64,000 nt of DNA from JAGMES01 sp023128035 (GCA_030627905.1 DAOVRZ010000011.1:1-64000); one strand, 5' to 3'; counted from the first letter of the stretch, positions 21,824 to 31,394 are shown. Notes: generated from the sequence alone by a model not told the origin. Translations and numbers: made by a program.

Positions 21824-24800
21824 ATGAGTAAAGAAACTTTGCAAAATATTTCTTTAGCAAGTGGTAAGTTTGAAAAAGAAAAAAAATATTGGCTGAATAA
21901 GTTGTCTGGAACAACTAGATTTGAGTTACCATTAGATTATCAGCGTTTAAAAAGTATAGTACGCACATATAAGACTTTACAATATAGTTTTTCTTCTGAT
22001 GTTTCTGCTAAAATCACTAAGTTGGCTCGAAACTCTGAACATGCAGCATATATGATTTTGTTAGTTGGTGTTAAATATCTTTTATATCTATATACTTCTA
22101 GTGAGGATGTAGTTGTAATTTCTCCTATACCTAAACAGAAAAATAGTAAAAAATATATAAACAGTATTTTAGCGCTTAGGACTTTAATAAATTCTGATAT
22201 GACTTTTAAAGAATTGCTTTTGAAAATTAAACAGACTGTTGTTGAGGCAGATCAAAATCAGAATTACCCTATACAGAAAGTCGCTGAAGAGTTAAACATA
22301 CTTTTTTCTGAAGAAAGATTTCCTTTTTCTGATGTAGTAGTTTCTTTAGAAAATATACATGATACCAGTTATATGGCAAACAAAAGGCATGACTTATCTT
22401 TTGCTTTTGTAAAAAACTCAGATGGATTAGAGTGTCGTTTAGAATATGGTGAAAATCTCTTTAGAGATGAGACCATTAGGCAAATAGCTAAGCAACTGGA
22501 AACAATTTTACAAGTCTGTTTGGTAGATCCTGATAAGAAAATAAAATATTTAGATATTATTTCTGCTGAAGAGAGGCAAAAGTTATTAAATGAATTCAAT
22601 CAGACTACCGAAGATTATTCTAAAGATAAACTAGTTTATCAATTATTTGAAGAGCAAGTTTATAAAAATCCTGATCGAGTTGCTTTAATTTTTGAAGATA
22701 AACAGATGACTTATTTAGAATTAAATGAAAAAGCAAATCAATTAGCAAGAGTGTTAAGAAATAAAGGTGTAAAATCTGATCAGATAGTGGGGCTAATGGT
22801 CGAACCTTCTTTTGAAATGTTTATTGGAATTTTGGGGATAATCAAAGCTGGTGGTGCTTATCTTCCGATTGATCCTGATTATCCTCAAGAACGAATTGAT
22901 TTCATATTAAAAGATAGTGAAGTAGATATATTGATTACGCAAAATAAGTTGTATTCTTATATATCTTTTGACGGTGAAATTATTGATTTAGATGATGAAA
23001 ATAACTATCAGGGGGAACGGGGTAATCTTGAAATTGTCAATAAAAAACAAGATCTGATCTATATAATTTATACATCTGGGTCGACTGGTAAACCAAAGGG
23101 TGTTATGGTAGAACATAGAAACGTTTTAGCATATATAAATGCATTTAAAAAAGAGTTTAATCCTGACCATACAGATGTTGTTTTACAACAGGCTTCTTAC
23201 GCTTTTGATGCATCTATCGAAGAAATATTCCCGATTCTTACTGAAGGTGGAAAATTAGTTATTTCGAAAAGAGACCAGATTAGAGATATTAATATATTGA
23301 TTGATGTTTTAGAAAAAAATAAGGCAACAATCATAAGTTGTTCACCACTTTTGTTAAATGAGCTTAACAAAATGCATCCAATAGAGTCAATACATACGTA
23401 TATAAGTGGTGGAGATGTTTTGAAAGCTGAATATATCTTCAATCTACAAAAACATGCAAAAGTTTATAATACTTATGGTCCTACTGAAACTACAGTCTGT
23501 GTAACATATAATAAATGTAAAGATTCTGAGATGGTAAATGTTCCAATCGGTAAACCAATAGCAAATTATAAAGTATATATTTTAGACAGAAATCAGCAAC
23601 TCGTGCCAGTTGGAGTTGCAGGAGAATTATGTGTTGCGGGAGATGGTGTAACAAGAGGTTATCTTAATCGTCCTGAATTAACAGCAGAAAAGTTTATTCC
23701 GAATATGTTTTTGAAAAATTCCAATGTTTTAAGAGATAAAATTTATAGAACTGGAGATAAGGCTAGATGGCTTCCTGACGGAAACGTTGAATTTTTAGGT
23801 AGAATAGATAATCAAGTAAAGATTCGAGGGTTTAGAATTGAGTTAGGTGAAATTGAAAATCAATTATTGAATCATGATAAAATTGCAGAGGCTGTTGTTA
23901 TCGACAGAATAGAACCAAATGGGGATAAATATCTCTGTGCGTATTTGGTGCTGGTAGGTGAAGTTAACAGTTTATCTGTAGCAGAGATTAGAACTTATCT
24001 TGAGAAAGAACTACCCGATTATATGATTCCTTCATTCTTTATTCAATTGGATAAAATACCGTTGACTACAAATGGTAAGGTTGATAGGAACGCGTTACTT
24101 AAAGTAGATGGCAACTTTAGTACAGGAATAGAATATGTCGCTCCAAGTACTAAGACTGAAGAAAAGATTACGAAAATTTGGACAGAGGTATTGGGAGTAG
24201 AGAGAGTAGGTATTAATGACAATTTTTTTATTCTGGGAGGTCAATCTTTTAAAGCAATGCTTATATCCTCCAAAATTATTAAGGAATTTAATGTAGAGAT
24301 TCCAGTAAGAATAATATTTGAAAATCCTACAGTTAAGGAACTTGCAATTTATATTGACCAGGCAGATGAAGCATCCTATTCTTCTATAGAGGTTATTGAA
24401 CCAAGAGATTATTATCCTGTATCATCTGCTCAGAAAAGAATTTATGTTTTAAATCAATTAGACACAGATAATATAACTTATAATATGCCATACGTATTAA
24501 CATTAGATGATCATCTAGATAAAGAAAGGGTGAAATTAACTTTAAGAAAATTGATTCAAAGACATGAAGTTTTAAGAACATCTTTTAAAATGATTGATGA
24601 TCAGATCGCTCAAATTATTCATCAAGAAGAAATAGATTTAGATATAACGTATTTACAGGCAAGTGAAGAGAATCTTTTAGAAACTTTTAAGGATTTTATT
24701 CAACCATTTGATTTAAGTAAAGCTCCATTACTACGCGCAGGATTTATTGAATGTGATGCAAAAGATATATTTATTTTGGATATGCATCATATTATCTCAG

Positions 24801-27800
24801 ACGGTTTTTCAATGGAAATTTTAACGAATGAATTTATGAATTTATATAATGGGGCAGTGTTACCTGAATTAAAGATTCAATATAAAGATTTTGCTGTTTG
24901 GCAAAATGAATTTTTAAAGTCTGAACAGATGAAAATACAGGAAGATTACTGGTTAGATAAGTTCTCAGGTGAATTACCTGTACTTAATCTACCAACAGAT
25001 TATCCACGTCCATCAGTACAGGATTTTGAAGGTACTCATTTTACTTTTGATATTGATAAAGAGCTTACATTTAGTCTAAATGAGTTATCTCTAACTAAAG
25101 GCGTAACACTTAATATGACTTTATTGGCCGCTTATTATATTTTATTAGCAAAGTATTCTGGTCAGGAAGATATTATCATAGGTACACCTAATGCAGGGAG
25201 ACATCGCTCGGATTTAGAAAATATTATAGGTATGTTTGTTAATACTTTGGTCCTTAGAGGTATTGCGTCTTCTGAAAAGACATTTGCTCAACTTCTAAAT
25301 GAAGTTAAGGATGACACTTTGAGAGCATATGAGAATCAAGATTATCAGTTTGAGATGTTGGTTGAAAAATTGCATCTTGAGCGAGATATGAGTAGAAATC
25401 CTCTCTTTGATGTGCTATTTATTTTACAAAATATTAGTGATGAAAAAATGGAGAAAAGTAGTACTGTTAACTTTGAATTAAATATTTCAAAATTTGATCT
25501 TACTTTAATGGCTATTGAACTTAAAGATGGAATGCAGTTTACTTTTGAATACAGGTCAAAACTATTTAAACCTCAAACTATAGAAAGACTAGCAAAACAT
25601 TATATAAATATTCTTAATGCGTTCTCTCAAAATTCAGATATACTTATTTCAAATATCGATCTTCTTTCTAATGAAGAGAGGAATATGATTTTAGATGAAT
25701 TTAATTCTGCAGAAATAAAATGTAGTCAAAAAACAATTCATCAACTCTTTGAAGAAGAGGTAGAAAAAACACCTGAAAAAATCGCTCTTGTTTGCAATAA
25801 TGATCATATGACATATGAAGAATTAAATAAAAAATCAAATCAATTAGCAAATCTATTGCGTTCAAAAGGTATTGCAAAAGATCAAATTGTTGGAATTATG
25901 GTAGAACGATCATTAGAAATGATTGTTGGAATGATGGGTGTCTTAAAAGCTGGGGGAGCTTATTTACCTATTGATTTTGATTACCCTAAAGAACGAACTG
26001 AATATATGTTGAAAGATAGTAATGTGAATATATTATTAACTCAAGATAACATGAGCAAAAAAGTTAATTTTGCAGGAGAAATTATTTTACTCGGAGATGA
26101 AACACTTTTTACTGGTGATAGTTTAAATTTTAAAAATATGAGCAGTCCAAATGATTTGGCATATTTGATATATACATCAGGATCTACAGGAATGCCTAAA
26201 GGTGTTTTATTAGAACATAAAGGGATTGTTAGTTTAGCAACATATTTTAAAAAGGATTTAGGTATTAAAAATACTGATAGAATTTTACAATTTGCATCTT
26301 GTTCTTTTGATGCATCAGTCTGGGAAATTTATATGACACTCTTAACTGGAGCTACATTGTATTTGATAGATCAAGATACTATAAATAGTTATGATGATTT
26401 TATAGAATTTTTAAATACAAATGACTTAACCGTAGCTACTTTACCTCCTGTTTATTTAAAGAATTTGGATCCTGAAAAGATCACTTCTTTGCGAAAAGTG
26501 GTCACAGCAGGGTCGAAAACCAACTTTGATTTGGTTGATAAGTGGAAAAATAAAGTTTCGTATGTTAATGCATATGGACCGACAGAAGGTACAATTTGTG
26601 CTACTGATTGGGAGTGCGTTTGTGATACGAAAGAATTTGTATCTGTTCCTATCGGCAAACCAATACATAATACTAAAGTTTATATTCTTAATCGAGATGG
26701 ACAACCTGCACCAATTGGAGTACCTGGTGAATTATGTATATCAGGCATAGGACTTGCCAGGGGATATTTAAATAGGCAAAAGTTAACTGAAGAGAAATTT
26801 GTGTTAAATCCATTTAGTGTTAGTGGCAATGAAGACGAAAAGATGTATAGAACAGGAGACCTGGCTAGATGGTTGCTAGATGGTAATATAGAGTTTTTGG
26901 GAAGAATAGATCATCAAGTCAAAATAAGAGGTTATAGAATAGAGATAGGCGAGATTGAGAGTTGGTTGAAAAAACATGAGCGGATTATAGAAGCTCTCGT
27001 TGTTGATTATAAAGACTTTGCTTTAGAAAGTTACCTATGTGCCTACTATACATCTAAAGAGACATTAGCTGATAATGATTTACGCCAGTACTTATCTAAT
27101 AAACTACCAAATTATATGATTCCAACATATTTAATTAGTTTGGATGAGATGCCTATAACAACTAGTGGTAAAATAGATCGAAAAGCTTTACCTAGACCAG
27201 AAGGTAAACTTCAAGAAAAGATTGAGTACATTCCACCATCGAATGAAATTGAGGAAAAACTAGTTAAAATATTCTCAGAAGTTTTAAGTATTAAAAAGAT
27301 CGGAGTTGCTCATAACTTTTTTGAAATAGGAGGAGATTCAATCAAAGCAATGCAGGTGGCTGCTAAGATATCTCAGCGTGGATATTATTGTAAGGTACAA
27401 GATATTATAATGTATCCGACAATAGCACAACTTGCTCCAAAGGTAGAAAAAAGAGATGATCAGTTAAAAGAAGAGCAGGGGTTAATAAGTGGCGAAGTAC
27501 TTCCCTCAGCTATTCAATTGAGGACATTTGACCTTGATACTTATGATAAGCAACATCATCATTCTTGCCCATTCTTTTTAGAATTAAAACAGGATATTAA
27601 TATTGACATGTTGAAAAAAGCGTTGGCAAAGCTTTTGGAACATCATGATGCCTTAAGATTAAATTATGATCCAAAGAAGGAAGTGTTTTTTGAAAACAAT
27701 AGTTATTTAGAGCAGGATTTTGAAATTCCGGTTTATGATTTATCTAATTTTTTAGCTATAAAACAAAATAAACAGATAGCTGAATATGGGACAGAAATTA

Positions 27801-28801
27801 TGAGTAGTATTAATTTGGAACATGATGTATACTTTAAAGCCTGTATTTTTGATTTAGGTAAACGTGGAAAACGACTATTATTAGTTGTTCATCATCATGT
27901 TCTGGATCCTGCTTCAGGAATAATTTTGCTCGAAGATTTGACCAATTTTCTCACTCAGCTTACAGAAACTGGAGAAATTAAGACTTCAATGAAGACTGCT
28001 TCATTTAAGACCTGGACGTCTGAGGTAAACAAGTATGCCCAAAGCAATGAACTATTAACGGAAAAAGCATATTGGGAAGAGGTTTTAACAACAGATTTTT
28101 CAATGCCTCAAGATTTTGATAAAGGTCCTTATTACTATAACAGTTGTGAGAGGGTTATAGTAGGTTTAAATGAAGATGAAACTGAAAAATTACTTACTAT
28201 AGCCAATCGAACTTATAAAACTGAAACAAGTCAATTATTAATAACTGCAATGGCATTAGCCTTAAGTAATTTTGCTAATGAAAAAGAAGTAGTATTTGAA
28301 TTAGAAAACAATGGTAGACAGGGTTTGAATACAGATATAGATATCTTCAGAACAATAGGGTGGTTTACTGCAATTTATCCAGTTAAATTTGATTTCCGTA
28401 ATTGTGTTGATTTAAGAGAAGAGATTTTGTATGTTAAGTCACGGTTACGTCAAACACCAAATAAAGGTGTAGGTTATGGTATCTTGAAGGAGATTAGTAA
28501 GACGGACCTACCCGAAATGAAATTTAAAGATACAGTAATTTTTAATTATATCGGTCAAGTAGATAATAGTTTAAATAATGAATTTTTCAAAGGAGCTACT
28601 GAATACGCTGGTGAAATTACCCATCCAGAGAGTTCACTTATAGGAAATTTAGGTGTAGGTTGTTCTATTAATAGTGGAAAATTTAAAATATGGTTTGCTT
28701 ATAGTAAAAATAAGTATCGTAAAAAGACGATTCAAAAGTTAGCTAAGGATTATTTAAATATATTGCGTAAAATTATTGACCACTGTATCAGTTTACAGTA
28801 A
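21824..28801 (+). CDS. Two-module NRPS with N-terminal half C domain and C-terminal epimerase domain
   Basis: ATG is preceded by AAAGGAG and lies 21 bases after the previous stop. Residues 1-260 match only the C-terminal lobe of a condensation domain, with no HHxxxDG. The order then is A (pocket DAESIGTVCK, one change from the lysine code I recall), PCP (GGQS near 805), C (HHIISDG near 987), A (DAWTVAAICK, Phe-like), PCP (GGDS near 1838) and a terminal epimerase. The epimerase is recognised by HHHVLD near 2023, ENNGR, RTIGWFTAIYP, GVGYG and FNYIGQ. It predicts incorporation of Lys-like and D-Phe residues. There is no thioesterase or reductase, and the operon terminates just downstream, so release must be done by a protein elsewhere or this is not the last subunit. 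Confidence 0.94.
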   Translation: MSKETLQNISLASGKFEKEKKYWLNKLSGTTRFELPLDYQRLKSIVRTYKTLQYSFSSDVSAKITKLARNSEHAAYMILLVGVKYLLYLYTSSEDVVVISPIPKQKNSKKYINSILALRTLINSDMTFKELLLKIKQTVVEADQNQNYPIQKVAEELNILFSEERFPFSDVVVSLENIHDTSYMANKRHDLSFAFVKNSDGLECRLEYGENLFRDETIRQIAKQLETILQVCLVDPDKKIKYLDIISAEERQKLLNEFNQTTEDYSKDKLVYQLFEEQVYKNPDRVALIFEDKQMTYLELNEKANQLARVLRNKGVKSDQIVGLMVEPSFEMFIGILGIIKAGGAYLPIDPDYPQERIDFILKDSEVDILITQNKLYSYISFDGEIIDLDDENNYQGERGNLEIVNKKQDLIYIIYTSGSTGKPKGVMVEHRNVLAYINAFKKEFNPDHTDVVLQQASYAFDASIEEIFPILTEGGKLVISKRDQIRDINILIDVLEKNKATIISCSPLLLNELNKMHPIESIHTYISGGDVLKAEYIFNLQKHAKVYNTYGPTETTVCVTYNKCKDSEMVNVPIGKPIANYKVYILDRNQQLVPVGVAGELCVAGDGVTRGYLNRPELTAEKFIPNMFLKNSNVLRDKIYRTGDKARWLPDGNVEFLGRIDNQVKIRGFRIELGEIENQLLNHDKIAEAVVIDRIEPNGDKYLCAYLVLVGEVNSLSVAEIRTYLEKELPDYMIPSFFIQLDKIPLTTNGKVDRNALLKVDGNFSTGIEYVAPSTKTEEKITKIWTEVLGVERVGINDNFFILGGQSFKAMLISSKIIKEFNVEIPVRIIFENPTVKELAIYIDQADEASYSSIEVIEPRDYYPVSSAQKRIYVLNQLDTDNITYNMPYVLTLDDHLDKERVKLTLRKLIQRHEVLRTSFKMIDDQIAQIIHQEEIDLDITYLQASEENLLETFKDFIQPFDLSKAPLLRAGFIECDAKDIFILDMHHIISDGFSMEILTNEFMNLYNGAVLPELKIQYKDFAVWQNEFLKSEQMKIQEDYWLDKFSGELPVLNLPTDYPRPSVQDFEGTHFTFDIDKELTFSLNELSLTKGVTLNMTLLAAYYILLAKYSGQEDIIIGTPNAGRHRSDLENIIGMFVNTLVLRGIASSEKTFAQLLNEVKDDTLRAYENQDYQFEMLVEKLHLERDMSRNPLFDVLFILQNISDEKMEKSSTVNFELNISKFDLTLMAIELKDGMQFTFEYRSKLFKPQTIERLAKHYINILNAFSQNSDILISNIDLLSNEERNMILDEFNSAEIKCSQKTIHQLFEEEVEKTPEKIALVCNNDHMTYEELNKKSNQLANLLRSKGIAKDQIVGIMVERSLEMIVGMMGVLKAGGAYLPIDFDYPKERTEYMLKDSNVNILLTQDNMSKKVNFAGEIILLGDETLFTGDSLNFKNMSSPNDLAYLIYTSGSTGMPKGVLLEHKGIVSLATYFKKDLGIKNTDRILQFASCSFDASVWEIYMTLLTGATLYLIDQDTINSYDDFIEFLNTNDLTVATLPPVYLKNLDPEKITSLRKVVTAGSKTNFDLVDKWKNKVSYVNAYGPTEGTICATDWECVCDTKEFVSVPIGKPIHNTKVYILNRDGQPAPIGVPGELCISGIGLARGYLNRQKLTEEKFVLNPFSVSGNEDEKMYRTGDLARWLLDGNIEFLGRIDHQVKIRGYRIEIGEIESWLKKHERIIEALVVDYKDFALESYLCAYYTSKETLADNDLRQYLSNKLPNYMIPTYLISLDEMPITTSGKIDRKALPRPEGKLQEKIEYIPPSNEIEEKLVKIFSEVLSIKKIGVAHNFFEIGGDSIKAMQVAAKISQRGYYCKVQDIIMYPTIAQLAPKVEKRDDQLKEEQGLISGEVLPSAIQLRTFDLDTYDKQHHHSCPFFLELKQDINIDMLKKALAKLLEHHDALRLNYDPKKEVFFENNSYLEQDFEIPVYDLSNFLAIKQNKQIAEYGTEIMSSINLEHDVYFKACIFDLGKRGKRLLLVVHHHVLDPASGIILLEDLTNFLTQLTETGEIKTSMKTASFKTWTSEVNKYAQSNELLTEKAYWEEVLTTDFSMPQDFDKGPYYYNSCERVIVGLNEDETEKLLTIANRTYKTETSQLLITAMALALSNFANEKEVVFELENNGRQGLNTDIDIFRTIGWFTAIYPVKFDFRNCVDLREEILYVKSRLRQTPNKGVGYGILKEISKTDLPEMKFKDTVIFNYIGQVDNSLNNEFFKGATEYAGEITHPESSLIGNLGVGCSINSGKFKIWFAYSKNKYRKKTIQKLAKDYLNILRKIIDHCISLQ

Positions 28802-28815
28802 TATGTGATTTTACT

Positions 28816-28846
28816 AGGCTGTTGACGAAGGTCAACAGTCTTTTTT
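28816..28846 (+). terminator. Rho-independent terminator of the NRPS operon
   Basis: An 11-bp stem with one G-U pair (AGGCTGTTGAC / GTCAACAGTCT), a GAAG tetraloop and a run of six T. It lies 15 bases after the last NRPS stop codon and marks the end of the megasynthase operon. Confidence 0.9.
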
Positions 28847-28974
28847 ATCTTTTGAAATAAGACCCCCACTGAAGCCCCAATGTTCAGCTTTAGCTGGACG
28901 AGTTCACTTTATAATTTATTTTTCTATATAATCGCCCTACTTTGGACATACTTTTCTATGAGGTGAAGATATGG

Positions 28975-30021
28975 ATGAAGAAATGGCTTAAGATTTTATA
29001 CCTTTTTGTACCGATAAGTATAGGTCTCAAATTTATTGACGGAGCATCGGATTGGACTTTTGTTATAGCAAGTTTAGCTATTATTCCTTTAGCTACTTTG
29101 ATCGCAAAAAGTACAGAAGAATTAGCTAAATATTTAGGGCCTAGTTTGGGTGGTTTGGTAAATGTAACTTTTGGAAATGCCACAGAACTTATTATATCAA
29201 TTCTTGCAATTTTAAAAGGTTTATTGCGGGTAGTAAAAGCAGCTATTGCGGGATCAATTATTACAAATCTGTTATTGATTCTAGGGTTGAGCTTATTTTT
29301 TGGAGGACTGAAATTTCAAAAACAAAAATTTAATCGAGTGATGGCTGTCACAAATGCGACTATGTTGATGTTAGCAATAGTAGGAATGATTATTCCTGCT
29401 ATCTTTTACTATGCTTCTCCTAGCCTTAAAACAGTAGTTTTGGGCAGGTTTAGTCTTAGCGTGGCAACGGTGTTGCTAATTACATATTTTCTAAGTTTAT
29501 ATTTCACTCAGGTAACTCATCGAAAATTGTGCGCAGATAAGCAAAAAAAAGAACCTAAAGAGTGGGGTTTGCTTAGATCAGTATTGACTTTGCTTGTTAC
29601 TACGGTTTTGATTAGTTTTGAGGCGAATCAATTGGTGGGTGCCATTGATCAGGTTGAAGCAGACTTAGGAATTTCCGGAATTTTTGTAGGAGTGATTATT
29701 ATTCCACTAATCTCAAATGTAGCAGAAAATACAACTGCAGTTTTAATGGCGAGGAAAGGCAAAATTGATCTTAGTTTGAATATGGTAATGGGATCTAGTA
29801 TTCAAGTAGCCCTTTTTATAGTGCCATTGATGATTTTTTTTAGTCATTTAGTAGGAAATCCAATGAATGTACTCTTTAGTCCTTTGGAGTTGAGTGCGAT
29901 TGGTTTTGGTGTATTGACTGTTAACACAATTTATTTACAGGGAGAGGGATATTGGTTTGAAGGTATTCAACTTATAGCAGCATATGTGATAATAGCTTTG
30001 GCATTCTTTTTTGTGTATTAG
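28975..30021 (+). CDS. Ca2+/H+ antiporter, CaxA/ChaA family
   Basis: Integral membrane cation/proton exchanger of about 348 residues, almost wholly made of hydrophobic segments. The two inverted halves carry the family signatures GNATELI (first half) and SNVAENTTAVLMA plus GSSIQVA (second half), whose acidic residues bind Ca2+. The ATG at 28975 is chosen because GAGGTG lies 9 bases upstream; an in-frame TTG at 28942 has no ribosome site. It is separated from the NRPS operon by a terminator, so it is a single transcription unit, presumably for export of excess calcium. A link to export of the NRPS product is not suggested by the sequence. Confidence 0.85.
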   Translation: MKKWLKILYLFVPISIGLKFIDGASDWTFVIASLAIIPLATLIAKSTEELAKYLGPSLGGLVNVTFGNATELIISILAILKGLLRVVKAAIAGSIITNLLLILGLSLFFGGLKFQKQKFNRVMAVTNATMLMLAIVGMIIPAIFYYASPSLKTVVLGRFSLSVATVLLITYFLSLYFTQVTHRKLCADKQKKEPKEWGLLRSVLTLLVTTVLISFEANQLVGAIDQVEADLGISGIFVGVIIIPLISNVAENTTAVLMARKGKIDLSLNMVMGSSIQVALFIVPLMIFFSHLVGNPMNVLFSPLELSAIGFGVLTVNTIYLQGEGYWFEGIQLIAAYVIIALAFFFVY

Positions 30022-30080
30022 ATTAGATAGTACACAACTTTTGCAGTTCGGTGCAAGGCTGCGTTTAATGGCATATATAG

Positions 30081-30123
30081 AAAAAAGGATGGCGAAGAAT
30101 AAACTTCTTCCATCCTTTTTTTC
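30081..30123. terminator. Hairpin terminator after the Ca2+/H+ antiporter
   Basis: Stem GGATGG/CCATCC continued by GAAG/CTTC across a small internal mismatch, loop AATAAA, flanked by A-run on the left and T-run on the right. The symmetry would let it work on both strands. Confidence 0.75.
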
Positions 30124-30169
30124 ATGCATACGTAGATTGAAAGGTTTTGTGAAGGTTTTGTTTTTAAAA

Positions 30170-30233
30170 TTGGGAAACTCTGCTGGGATAGGTTATAAGA
30201 AGTAGGGGTTTAAGAGAAGGCAGAGTTTCCCAA
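30170..30233. repeat. 14-bp perfect inverted repeat with 36-base spacer
   Basis: Arms TTGGGAAACTCTGC and GCAGAGTTTCCCAA are exact reverse complements. The spacer is G-rich (AGTAGGGGTTTAAGAG). No T-run follows, so a simple terminator is unlikely; it could be a small non-autonomous element or a structured RNA. Confidence 0.6.
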
Positions 30234-30236
30234 TAA

Positions 30237-30276
30237 ATTAATTCCGATAAATCCTATAGAAAACGTAGGAATTAAT
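30237..30276. repeat. Short inverted repeat ATTAATTCC/GGAATTAAT
   Basis: Nine-bp arms enclose an inner TCCTA/TAGGA pair, and the right arm is followed by CTTCTTTTTCTTT. It may act as a weak terminator. The two pairings overlap at one arm and so compete. Confidence 0.45.
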
Positions 30277-30390
30277 CTTCTTTTTCTTTATTCGGTATTA
30301 GGCAATAAAAATCCTGCAAAAATAAAATAAAGATTTATAATAAAACAAAAATTATTCTGATATTGAGTGGTATAAATTGCATAAAGGTTT

Positions 30391-30418
30391 TTGAAAAAAA
30401 ACACAGAAAATTTATTAT
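30391..30418 (+). promoter_or_regulatory. Candidate promoter for the EEP-family gene
   Basis: TTGAAA and TATTAT are separated by 16 bases and lie 28 bases upstream of the TTG start at 30446. The surrounding DNA is very AT-rich, so a chance match is possible. Confidence 0.4.
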
Positions 30419-30445
30419 AAACGAATTAAGAAAGAGGGGGTAGTC

Positions 30446-31276
30446 TTGAGATATATTTGGCTCTTTTTACTTTTGATAATTGTAATTTTATTTACATATA
30501 TTTTTTTAATAGTTTTTCAGAGAAATGAAGTGACAACTGTTGATGCGAGTGCTGCTTGGTTAGTGGATTATGCAAGAAAAGAAGTAAATGAATTGCGAGT
30601 AATGACTTTTAATATTCACTATGGAATGGGCTCTGATGAAAAGTTAGATTTAGATCGAATTGCTCAACTAATTATTGATGAAGAGGTAGATATAGTAGGA
30701 TTGAATGAAGTAGATCGTTGGCTACTTCGTTCGAAGATGACAGATCAGATACAGGTATTGGGAGAGGAAGTTAAGATGAATTATTTTTTTTCAGCCACAA
30801 TACATTTTGGATTGGGTCAATATGGAAATGGGGTTCTGGCAAGTTTTCCTATAGTTAACCCAAGTGGAGAAAAACTTCCTAGATTTTTAAAACGAGAACA
30901 GAGAGGATTGATCGGATTTACCACATATATTGATGGCCTGGAGGTAAAGATTATTATAACTCATTTGGGTTTAAATCCAGTGGAACGCCAAAAACAGTTA
31001 GATTTTCTTCAAGACAAAATAAATGAAATAGAAATGCCTTTGATTCTTATTGGGGATTTTAATTCTGATCCCACAGCATTAGTTATGCGTAAATTTTTGC
31101 AAAGTACTGGGTTAAAGGTAAATTCATATAAGCCTACTTTTCCTGCTAACAATCCTGATTTAAAAATAGATTATATCTTAACTTCAGCGGAGTGGGAACT
31201 TGTCGAAGAAATAAAACCAATTTCTACATTGTCTTCCGACCATTTACCATTAGTGGGGACATTTCGCTTAAGATGA
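30446..31276 (+). CDS. Membrane-anchored endonuclease/exonuclease/phosphatase-family protein
   Basis: The 276-residue protein begins with an uncleaved-looking hydrophobic anchor (residues 2-24), so the catalytic domain probably faces outside the membrane. The EEP fold is shown by MTFNIHYGMG, the Glu in VGLNEVDR, GDFNSDP, KIDYI and SSDHLP, which are the metal and catalytic positions of DNase I-like phosphodiesterases. Members of this family cleave nucleic acids, phospholipids or inositol phosphates, and the substrate cannot be told from sequence. Translation starts at a TTG at 30446 with AGAGGGGG 6 bases upstream. It stands alone between an upstream promoter and a giant hairpin that begins at its stop codon. 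Confidence 0.8.
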   Translation: MRYIWLFLLLIIVILFTYIFLIVFQRNEVTTVDASAAWLVDYARKEVNELRVMTFNIHYGMGSDEKLDLDRIAQLIIDEEVDIVGLNEVDRWLLRSKMTDQIQVLGEEVKMNYFFSATIHFGLGQYGNGVLASFPIVNPSGEKLPRFLKREQRGLIGFTTYIDGLEVKIIITHLGLNPVERQKQLDFLQDKINEIEMPLILIGDFNSDPTALVMRKFLQSTGLKVNSYKPTFPANNPDLKIDYILTSAEWELVEEIKPISTLSSDHLPLVGTFRLR

Positions 31277-31394
31277 TTCGACCACAAAAAGTATTTTAGT
31301 TGCACTTGCATACCATATAAAGTACTGACCTCGCCAATTCAGTACTTTATATGGTATGCAAGCTCTTGTGCGACTACTTTTTGTGGGCTAATCA
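31274..31394. repeat. Giant imperfect palindrome, about 121 bases
   Basis: Arms of about 55 bases surround a 10-base loop at 31329-31338. The inner 22 bp (TTGCATACCATATAAAGTACTGA and its complement) are perfect. The outer part (TGATT..CCACAAAAAGTA) pairs with a few mismatches and a short bulge. It starts at the stop codon of the EEP gene and ends 75 bases before cphB. It could terminate transcription on either strand, but its length is far beyond an ordinary terminator and is more like a MITE or palindromic repeat unit. Confidence 0.85.

Larger units (their letters stand above)
30022..30445. other. 424-base intergenic region with three inverted repeats and a promoter
   Basis: I see no convincing gene. 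The region holds a terminator-like hairpin (30081-30123), a 14-bp perfect inverted repeat (30170-30233), a 9-bp inverted repeat (30237-30276) and a candidate promoter (30391-30418). A 64-codon open frame across 30011-30205 runs through both hairpins and lacks a ribosome binding site. Confidence 0.6.

Noticed and set aside
30011..30205. 64-codon frame after the Ca2+/H+ antiporter
   Set aside because: It overlaps the antiporter stop, runs through the terminator hairpin and one arm of an inverted repeat, and has no ribosome binding site or protein-like composition.
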